Shown piece after piece: positions 32,569 to 38,042 of a stretch of DNA of 38,042 nucleotides. The DNA is taken from contig JALEOL010000053.1 of assembly GCA_022766785.1 (NCBI GenBank), positions 1-38,042 on the forward strand, given 5' to 3'. The translations under genes were made by a program, and so were the position numbers. The stretch comes from Oscillospiraceae bacterium (GTDB lineage Bacteria > Bacillota > Clostridia > Oscillospirales > Ruminococcaceae). Numbering within the stretch: the stretch's first letter is position 1; each line of letters begins with the position of its first letter. Below the pieces are notes generated by a model. That model did no database searches. It was not told where the DNA came from and worked only from the letters and a program-made list of their open reading frames with translations.

Positions 32569-35232
32569 ATGAAATCGTACAAGAAGCTCATTGCCGCGCT
32601 GTCTGCTGCGGCGATACTGGCGACTTCTGTCAGCGTGACGTCGTTCGCGCAAGCTGACGGTCCCACTGTCGAGATCATTCCGGTGATACCCGCGCCCGAG
32701 ACAGAAGAAGCTGAAGAACCCACCGCAGAAGCGACAACAGAGGAGACCGCTGAAACCTCCGAAACCGCTGAGACAGCTGAAACCGCTGAGACCACAGAGG
32801 AAACAGCAGAGATAACCGGCGAGGAGATCGACTACAGCCAATACCTCAAGGACGAACTTATTCCTGTTTATCCCCCGATGGAGGACGGTTCCGAGTTCGT
32901 TCCGGACTACATGCCGAAGAATGCAGAGGCTCTCAACTACGGCAACGCTTCCAGTTCTTACTACAACCTGGTGGACGAGGGCAGAGTTTCCGGCATAAGA
33001 AACCAGAACCCCTGGGGCACCTGCTGGGCTCATGCGGCTCTTGCCAGTGCCGAGTCCAACATGATCACAAAGGGCTACGCAAACACCACGATAGACTACT
33101 CCGAGGCGCACCTTGCGTGGTTCGGCATTGGCCCCGGCCCGTCCAGCACCTCCGACCCCCTGTACGGCGACTCCCGTGGAGCTGACGACGCTACCGCTTC
33201 TTATGTATACAACGCCGGCGGTCTGTGGTACGACTCTGTAGGCGCGCTGTCAAGATGGTCCGGCGCAGAGCTTGAGTCTGTTGTTCCCTACAGCATTGCG
33301 CTGAGCGGCAATGCTCCTGCGGAGTCCACCAGATACGACAGCTATGCTACCCTGACAGAAGCGACCGTTTACGACCCCAGCGACATGACCGGCATCAAGA
33401 ACTGCCTGGTCAAGAACGGCGCGATGCAGATCAGCTACTACCACGACAATACATACTACAACTCCAGCACTGCTGCATATTACACCACCCAAAACAGTTC
33501 CAACCACGCAGTTACTCTGGTAGGCTGGGACGACAACTATGCAGTGACTAACTTCAATTCCAGCTACCGTCCCTCCAGCAAGGGCGCATGGATAGTCAAG
33601 AACAGCTGGGGCTCCAACTGGGGCGACAACGGCTACTTCTACATCTCCTATGAGGACGCTTCCCTGAGGAATTTCGTGTCCTATGAAATGGAGAAGAAGG
33701 GTACATACAACAAGCTGTACCAGTACGACGGCTCACTGGGCATGCACGCAAGCGGAGGCTACATCTACTATGACGGCTACAAGTCGATGAGCAATGCCAC
33801 CAGTGCGAACGTGTTCACCGCAACCGCTTCCGACCAGCTCTCCAAGGTAGGCTTCTACACCACCAGCGCCGGCGTTGAGTACAAGGTGACTGTATTCACA
33901 AACGTAAGCAGCACCCCCAACACCGGTAAGGTGGCATTCACCACCTCCGGCACTATGGCCCGTGCCGGCTATCACACCGTGAACGTTTCCGGCGTAACTC
34001 TTACCAAGGGGCAGAAGTTCGCGGTTGCTGTCACCCTTTACGGCAGCACCTACCACTGCTACGACAAGTACAACAATAAGGAGGGTATCTCCTACTACTC
34101 GTACACCACCACTCCCGAAAGCTCCACCTCCTGGTATGACGCCTACACCAATCGCTCTGCAAGCCCCTGCATCAAGGCTTACACAAAGGCTGCGGCAGTA
34201 GGGACTCCCACTAATGTCAAGGCAGTGGCAGGCGACGGTCAGGTAACGATCTCCTGGAACGCAGTGCCCGGCGCGTCAAACTACGCTGTGCTGATGAAGA
34301 AGGGAACCAGCTGGCTGACACTTGGCTCTACAGGCACAAAGACCACATACACAGCAACAGGTCTTACAAACGGCGGTAAATATTACTTCGTTGTAAAGGC
34401 ATATGGCAACGGCGCATGGAGCGATGACTCCGAAATCGTATATGCTATACCGGTATGTACCACTCCCCAGAACTTAAAGGCAGTTGCAGGCGACAGCAAG
34501 GTAACTCTCACCTGGAACGCAGTTTCCGGCGCTTCCAACTATGCGATCTTCCTGAGGAAAGGCACTGAGTGGCTGAAGATCGGCGCTTCCGGAACAAGCA
34601 ACACATACACTGCAAGAGGTCTTACAAACGGCGGCAAGTACTTCTTCATGGTTAAGGCATACGCTAACGGCTCATGGAGCGATGAATCCGCGACCGTATC
34701 GGCAACACCGGTATGCATAACACCGCAGAACGTAAAGGCTTCCGCAGGCGACAGCAAGGTAACTCTCACCTGGAACGCAGTTTCCGGCGCTTCCAACTAT
34801 GCGATATTCCTGAGAAAAGGCACTGAGTGGCTGAAGATCGGTTCATCCGGAACAAGCAACACATATACTGCAAGAGGTCTTACAAACGGCGGCAAGTACT
34901 TCTTCATGGTTAAGGCATACGCTAACGGCTCGTGGAGCGATGAATCCGCGATCGTATCGGCAACACCGGTATGCATAACACCGCAGAACGTAAAGGCAGT
35001 GGGCGGCTCCCGCAAAGCTACGATCACATGGAACGCAGTAAGCGGAGCTTCAAATTATGTTGTAATGGTAAAGAAAGGCACCAGCTGGGTTACGCTCGGC
35101 TCGACCGGAACAAAGACCAGCTACATCGCAACAGGTCTTACAAGCGGAGGAAAGTATTACTTCGCAGTTAAGGCTTATGTAAACGGCGCATGGAGCGATA
35201 TGTCCGAGCCGGCGGCAGCATCTATTTCCTAA
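32569..35232 (+). CDS. Secreted papain-family (C1) cysteine protease with lectin-like domain and four Fn3-like modules
   Basis: An 887-aa exported protease. Residues 1-27 are a signal peptide (TSFA). Residues 43-86 are a Glu/Thr/Ala-rich linker with repeated TAE units. The C1 domain covers about 120-365: oxyanion Gln146, nucleophile Cys152 (GTCWAHA), His313 (NHAVTLVGWD) and Asn345 (VKNSWGSNWG), all present, so it should be active. Residues about 370-540 match the lectin-like domain that often follows bacterial C1 proteases. Four Fn3-like modules fill about 543-887, ending AASIS, closely like those of the GH5 and GLUG proteins. It has its own strong promoter and terminator. Codons lean strongly to C-ending and favoured forms, consistent with high expression. 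Possible roles are surface protein processing or diet protein degradation. Confidence 0.93.
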   Translation: MKSYKKLIAALSAAAILATSVSVTSFAQADGPTVEIIPVIPAPETEEAEEPTAEATTEETAETSETAETAETAETTEETAEITGEEIDYSQYLKDELIPVYPPMEDGSEFVPDYMPKNAEALNYGNASSSYYNLVDEGRVSGIRNQNPWGTCWAHAALASAESNMITKGYANTTIDYSEAHLAWFGIGPGPSSTSDPLYGDSRGADDATASYVYNAGGLWYDSVGALSRWSGAELESVVPYSIALSGNAPAESTRYDSYATLTEATVYDPSDMTGIKNCLVKNGAMQISYYHDNTYYNSSTAAYYTTQNSSNHAVTLVGWDDNYAVTNFNSSYRPSSKGAWIVKNSWGSNWGDNGYFYISYEDASLRNFVSYEMEKKGTYNKLYQYDGSLGMHASGGYIYYDGYKSMSNATSANVFTATASDQLSKVGFYTTSAGVEYKVTVFTNVSSTPNTGKVAFTTSGTMARAGYHTVNVSGVTLTKGQKFAVAVTLYGSTYHCYDKYNNKEGISYYSYTTTPESSTSWYDAYTNRSASPCIKAYTKAAAVGTPTNVKAVAGDGQVTISWNAVPGASNYAVLMKKGTSWLTLGSTGTKTTYTATGLTNGGKYYFVVKAYGNGAWSDDSEIVYAIPVCTTPQNLKAVAGDSKVTLTWNAVSGASNYAIFLRKGTEWLKIGASGTSNTYTARGLTNGGKYFFMVKAYANGSWSDESATVSATPVCITPQNVKASAGDSKVTLTWNAVSGASNYAIFLRKGTEWLKIGSSGTSNTYTARGLTNGGKYFFMVKAYANGSWSDESAIVSATPVCITPQNVKAVGGSRKATITWNAVSGASNYVVMVKKGTSWVTLGSTGTKTSYIATGLTSGGKYYFAVKAYVNGAWSDMSEPAAASIS

Positions 35233-35246
35233 AACAAATTACAAAG

Positions 35247-35285
35247 ACAGCCTCGGGTGTAATGCCTGAGGCTGTTTGCTGTTTT
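35247..35285 (+). terminator. Rho-independent terminator of the protease gene
   Basis: ACAGCCTCGGG pairs with GCCTGAGGCTGT (35247-35275), then TTGCTGTTTTG. It is a homologue of the hairpins after the three minus-strand Fn3 genes. Confidence 0.85.
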
Positions 35286-35302
35286 GTATTTGCCAACCCC
35301 TC

Positions 35303-35319
35303 GATTAAACGGTTATTAG
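35303..35319. mobile_element. Family A end remnant, interrupted by element B
   Basis: GATTAAACGGTTATTAG matches the right end of family A elements and continues as TTAGTATGAG after element B (35719 on). Joining the two sides rebuilds the GGTTATTAGTAT end seen at 8868 and 22226. No left end was found close by, so only a partial copy remains. Confidence 0.7.
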
Positions 35320-35718
35320 GGAAGCACTGATTAAATCTGGTGCGCAGATTGCGCAGTCAGATTTCTAGTTTGGCGCAAAAATTCACGTAATGCTTTCATA
35401 TGATGTTTCGTGTTGCGCCAAACCTGCAGATTGTATAAATTGAGTGCAGGCGGGCTGGTCTGTCGTTAGTTTGGCGCAACATGCAACATATCTTTTTAGC
35501 AATTATGAGATATTTTGCGCCAAACTGACCCCTCCGGCACTGCGTGCCACCTCCCCCACCGGGGGAGACACGCCCGTCAAGCGAAATTTGTGCAAGATGC
35601 AGGTTTGGCGCAAAGTGAAACATGATCGTTAACGCATTATGTGATATTTTGCGCCAAACTAAAAATATGCAAGCAAGATGCGTACCAAGCCGTCAGGCGT
35701 GATTTAATCAGTGCTTCC
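35320..35718. mobile_element. Miniature element B (399 bp) with IS5-like ends, TTAG target duplication
   Basis: Perfect 18-bp terminal inverted repeats GGAAGCACTGATTAAATC (35320-35337 and 35701-35718) are flanked by the direct repeat TTAG (35316-35319, 35719-35722). GGAAG ends and YTAR duplications are characteristic of the IS5 group, so a related transposase probably moves it in trans. There is no coding sequence. Inside are six copies of GTTTGGCGCAA in alternating orientation. A segment with two short hairpins (CTCCGGCACTGCGTGCC..., CTCCCCCACCGGGGGAG, about 35528-35570) looks like a further intergenic repeat embedded in it. Confidence 0.85.
35368..35659. repeat. Six alternating inverted copies of GTTTGGCGCAA inside element B
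   Basis: Forward copies at 35368-35378, 35469-35479 and 35603-35613 alternate with inverted copies TTGCGCCAAAC at 35413-35423, 35515-35525 and 35649-35659. Each pair can close a stem with a loop of 34-35 bases. All six are exact over 11 bases. Confidence 0.93.
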
Positions 35719-35771
35719 TTAGTATGAGTATCGGGGGAGTGAAGTTTTTTCTGCTTTAGGGATCAAAAGTA

Positions 35772-35800
35772 TTGACTTTTACGCTTTGATATGGTAAAAT
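35772..35800 (+). promoter_or_regulatory. Probable promoter of the TrpR-like / methyltransferase genes
   Basis: TTGACT (35772-35777), a 17-base spacer and TAAAAT (35795-35800), about 50 bases before the ATG at 35852. It starts 50 bases beyond the end of element B. Confidence 0.72.
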
Positions 35801-35851
35801 AGACGGTGAACTGCTATTGCTGTTTGGAATAACATTCAAATGGAGGTCAAC

Positions 35852-36142
35852 ATGAAAAAAGACGAGAATATGGACTATCTGTTCAAGGCTGTGCTTTCGC
35901 TGAAAACCGTTGACGAGTGCTACGCATTTTTTGAGGATCTCTGCACGCCGCAGGAGCTGAAGGCGATCTCCCAGCGGCTCCATGTGGCAAAGCTGCTCAC
36001 CGAAAACTGCGTGTACAATGATATCGTGAAGATCACCGGAGCCAGCACTGCTACTATCTCCAGAGTGAACAAGACCCTGAATTACCAGGCGGCAGGCGGC
36101 TATCAGATAGTTTTCGACCGCATGAAGGAAGATGAAAAGTAA
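35852..36142 (+). CDS. YerC/YecD family TrpR-like DNA-binding protein
   Basis: A 96-aa helix-turn-helix protein. The ATG at 35852 is chosen because GGAGG lies just before it; the upstream ATG at 35840 overlaps that ribosome site. The sequence is a TrpR-repressor-type fold: FFEDLCTPQELKAISQRLHVAKLL, then the helix-turn-helix YNDIVKITGASTATISRVNKTL near 60-80. Members of the YerC/YecD family are small regulators common in Firmicutes; the target and ligand are unknown. Its stop overlaps the methyltransferase start (TAATG), so the two are co-translated. Confidence 0.88.
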   Translation: MKKDENMDYLFKAVLSLKTVDECYAFFEDLCTPQELKAISQRLHVAKLLTENCVYNDIVKITGASTATISRVNKTLNYQAAGGYQIVFDRMKEDEK

Positions 36143-36882
36143 TGGCAGGCTACGGGCTTTTTGCGCAGGTATATGACAGCCTGACGGAGAATGTCCCCTA
36201 CGACCGTATCGCGGATCTTTACGACGAAAAGATAAGGCGATACCGCGATGGGGAGGGCGTTTTCCTCACGGACGCCGGCTGCGGCACAGGTAATCTCACC
36301 GCAAGAATGGCGGCTAAGGGCTATGATGTGATAGGCGCAGACGCGTCCCCGTATATGCTCTCGCAAGCTATGAACAAGCCGCACGACGGGGTGCAGTATA
36401 TCTGTCAGAGCATGACTGAGCTGGAGCTTTATGGCGAAGCAGATGTCATAATTTCTACCCTCGACAGCGTAAATCACCTGGACGGCAGGGCGGAGATCGC
36501 GGCGTTCTTCAGGGCTGCGGCGGTAAATCTGCGTAAGGGTGGACTGCTGCTGTTCGATGTTAATACTATATATAAGCATGAGATAATTCTCGCGGATAAC
36601 GTATTTGTGTACGATATAGACGGAATTTACTGCGTGTGGCAAAACGAATATTCCCCCGGGGATAACGGTGTGGACATTTCGCTGAATATCTTTGTGCAGG
36701 GCGAGGACGGACTGTACGAGCGCATGGAGGAGAGCTTCCGCGAGATAGCGCTTCCCTCTGACGATATCGCGCAAATGCTTGTGGAATGCGGCTTTGACGT
36801 TGTCGAGGTGTGCGAATATCTCACCGGAAAAGCCCCTGCGCCAGACAGCGAAAAGCTGCTGTTCTGCGCAAGAAAAAAGTAA
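36142..36882 (+). CDS. Class I SAM-dependent methyltransferase
   Basis: A 246-aa cytosolic Rossmann-fold methyltransferase. The SAM-binding motif I is DAGCGTGN at 44-51, the acidic end of beta-2 GADAS near 63-67, and motif IV IISTLDSVNHL near 107-117. Conserved LFDVNTIYKHE follows. The family (ubiE/small-molecule type) methylates small molecules or tRNA, but the substrate cannot be read from the sequence. It shares a base with the preceding regulator gene and is followed 36 bases later by hslO. Confidence 0.85.
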   Translation: MAGYGLFAQVYDSLTENVPYDRIADLYDEKIRRYRDGEGVFLTDAGCGTGNLTARMAAKGYDVIGADASPYMLSQAMNKPHDGVQYICQSMTELELYGEADVIISTLDSVNHLDGRAEIAAFFRAAAVNLRKGGLLLFDVNTIYKHEIILADNVFVYDIDGIYCVWQNEYSPGDNGVDISLNIFVQGEDGLYERMEESFREIALPSDDIAQMLVECGFDVVEVCEYLTGKAPAPDSEKLLFCARKK

Positions 36883-36918
36883 CGTTTTCCGCTCAATTGA
36901 ATATAATGGAGATATGAA

Positions 36919-37800
36919 ATGGGAAAAATAGTAAGAGCGCTGTCCGAGGACGGCAGCATTTTGTGTTCGGCGATAGACTCCACAGATATCGTCAGGTCAA
37001 TAGAGGAACTGCACGGCTCCAGCCCGGTAGTCACCGCGGCGCTGGGCAGAATGTGCACCGCAGGCTCCATAATGGGCGCCCTGCTCAAGAACGAGGGGGA
37101 TTCCCTCACGCTGAGGATAAACGGCGGCGGCCCCTGCGGTACGCTGACGGTGGTTTCGGACTACCGCGGCAACGTGAAGTGCTGCGCCGGAGATGTGCGC
37201 GCAAATGTACCCCTGCGTCCGGACGGAGGGCTGGACGTTCCGGCGTGCGTCGGCAGGGACGGCTCGCTCACGGTGGTGAAGGATATGGGGCTGAAAGAGC
37301 CGTATGTCGGGCAGATACCGCTGGCTTCGGGGAATATTGCGGAGGATATCACCGCATACTATTCTATAAGCGAGCAGATACCCACGGTGTGCGCTCTGGG
37401 GATAGTTTTCAATGACGACGCTACGGTGAAAGCCGCCGGGGGTTACATGCTTCAGCTGGTGCCGCCGGTTCAGGAGAGCGCGGTAAAGGTCATCGAGGAT
37501 AATCTGCAGAAAATGGAGAGCATCACCGGGCTTCTGGAAAAGGGGTTAAAGCCGGAGGAGCTTGCGGTCAGTGCACTGGAGGGACTCGGCGGCGAGATAC
37601 TCGACCAGTGGGAGGCACGGTATTACTGCGATTGTTCCAGGGAAAGGACGGAGAGGATACTTGCCAGTCTTGGAAGATCAGAGCTTGAGAAGCTGGAAAA
37701 AGAAGGCGAAAACGTGGAGGTTTGTTGTCACTTCTGCAATAAGAAATACGAGTTTTCAACAGCCGAAATAAGCAAGTTGCTCAAAGAACAAAAATCCTGA
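36919..37800 (+). CDS. hslO: Hsp33 redox-regulated chaperone
   Basis: A 293-aa cytosolic holdase chaperone, inactive when reduced and activated by oxidative unfolding. The N-terminal domain shows GKIVRALSEDGSI, the RMCTAGSIMGALLK helix and INGGGPCGTLTVVSD. The C-terminal zinc switch holds Cys237-x-Cys239 and Cys270-x2-Cys273, with an extra Cys269, matching the conserved CxC...CxxC pattern. Length is normal for the family. The start ATG follows GGAG (TGGAGATATGAA). It is the third gene of the apparent regulator-methyltransferase-hslO run; no clear terminator is seen before the tRNA promoter. Confidence 0.95.
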   Translation: MGKIVRALSEDGSILCSAIDSTDIVRSIEELHGSSPVVTAALGRMCTAGSIMGALLKNEGDSLTLRINGGGPCGTLTVVSDYRGNVKCCAGDVRANVPLRPDGGLDVPACVGRDGSLTVVKDMGLKEPYVGQIPLASGNIAEDITAYYSISEQIPTVCALGIVFNDDATVKAAGGYMLQLVPPVQESAVKVIEDNLQKMESITGLLEKGLKPEELAVSALEGLGGEILDQWEARYYCDCSRERTERILASLGRSELEKLEKEGENVEVCCHFCNKKYEFSTAEISKLLKEQKS

Positions 37801-37819
37801 AAATTTTTTAAAAAAACGC

Positions 37820-37848
37820 TTGACAAATCGGGTTTTTGAGTGTATAAT
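37820..37848 (+). promoter_or_regulatory. Consensus promoter of the tRNA operon
   Basis: TTGACA (37820-37825), a 17-base spacer and TATAAT (37843-37848): perfect consensus, 57 bases before the first tRNA. Confidence 0.9.
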
Positions 37849-37905
37849 ATAGAAGTCGCTTGACGAGAGGAACGAAAGGACTGAACGGAAAGCGAGTTCT
37901 GATGT

Positions 37906-37981
37906 GGAAGTTTAGCTCAGCTGGGAGAGCATCTGCCTTACAAGCAGAGGGTCATAGGTTCGAGCCCTATAACTTCCACCA
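37906..37981 (+). tRNA. tRNA-Val (anticodon TAC)
   Basis: The acceptor GGAAGTT pairs with AACTTCC (37971-37977). D arm GCTC...GAGC, anticodon stem TCTGC / GCAGA with loop CTTACAA giving TAC, and T arm ATAGG-TTCGAGC-CCTAT are all intact. The discriminator is A and CCA is encoded. Confidence 0.95.
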
Positions 37982-37984
37982 TAT

Positions 37985-38042
37985 GGCCTGGTAGTTCAGT
38001 TGGTTAGAACGCCGCCCTGTCACGGCGGAGGTCGTGGGTTCG
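37985..38042 (+). tRNA. tRNA-Asp (anticodon GTC), partial
   Basis: The acceptor strand GGCCTGG begins 3 bases after the CCA of tRNA-Val. The D arm and anticodon stem CCGCC / GGCGG with loop CTGTCAC give anticodon GTC. The window ends within the T loop (GGGTTCG). Confidence 0.92.

Noticed and set aside
35396-35623. 75-codon open frame on the minus strand inside element B
   Set aside because: Crosses the inverted motifs and a hairpin repeat, shows no transposase motif and has no ribosome site; the element looks non-coding.
35320-35718. CRISPR-like array from six repeated motifs
   Set aside because: Copies alternate in orientation, are only 11 bp and irregularly spaced; no cas genes nearby.

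Overview
The window reads as chromosome of a Gram-positive, fibre-degrading gut Clostridium, most like Ruminococcus and relatives (Oscillospiraceae). Reasons: a secreted GH5 cellulase, GLUG-repeat surface proteins, a secreted papain-type protease, many Fn3-like repeats, strong AGGAGG ribosome sites, and sigma-A promoters that are often the exact consensus TTGACA-N17-TATAAT. The genus is an inference from protein families; no rRNA is present.

Left block (1-13.9 kb, minus strand). Four separately transcribed secreted proteins are followed by a methionyl-tRNA synthetase. The secreted proteins are a partial repeat protein, a 1310-aa GLUG/Fn3 protein, a GH5 endoglucanase with four Fn3 modules, and an 845-aa GLUG/Fn3 protein. 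The Fn3 proteins share near-identical C-terminal modules and even the same terminator hairpin. The promoter of the 845-aa protein has a (TA)13 tract between -35 and -10, which looks like a phase-variation switch.

Middle (14.2-15.2 kb, plus strand). A lone phage-tail-fibre-like gene with its own terminator.

Polysaccharide operon (15.3-32.4 kb, plus strand). Two tandem promoters drive 14 tightly packed genes: a GT52-like transferase, a GT8-GT52-like fusion, a GT2/GT32-like fusion, an SDR reductase, rmlC, rmlA, rmlB, a CMP-sugar synthetase, a pyruvate-aldolase-like enzyme, a HAD phosphatase, an ABC-2 exporter (permease and ATPase), a DUF4422 protein, glf and a GlfT2-like galactofuranosyltransferase. 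Together they predict an ABC-exported surface glycan containing a dTDP-derived 6-deoxyhexose, galactofuranose and a CMP-activated keto-acid sugar. No NeuB/KdsA-type synthase is present. The aldolase plus HAD phosphatase next to the CMP-transferase and two GT52-like domains may form a non-canonical ulosonate route, and this is the most novel system here. A MITE-like element splits rmlC from rmlA.

Right block (32.5-38 kb, plus strand). A secreted C1 cysteine protease with a lectin-like domain and four Fn3 modules; a nested pair of miniature mobile elements; then a housekeeping run of a YerC/TrpR-like regulator, a methyltransferase and Hsp33 (hslO); then tRNA-Val and a partial tRNA-Asp behind a consensus promoter.

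Two families of short non-coding inverted-repeat elements are seen: family A (ends ATACTAATAACCRTTTAAAC; four sites) and element B (399 bp, IS5-like ends, TTAG duplication), which sits inside a family A end.
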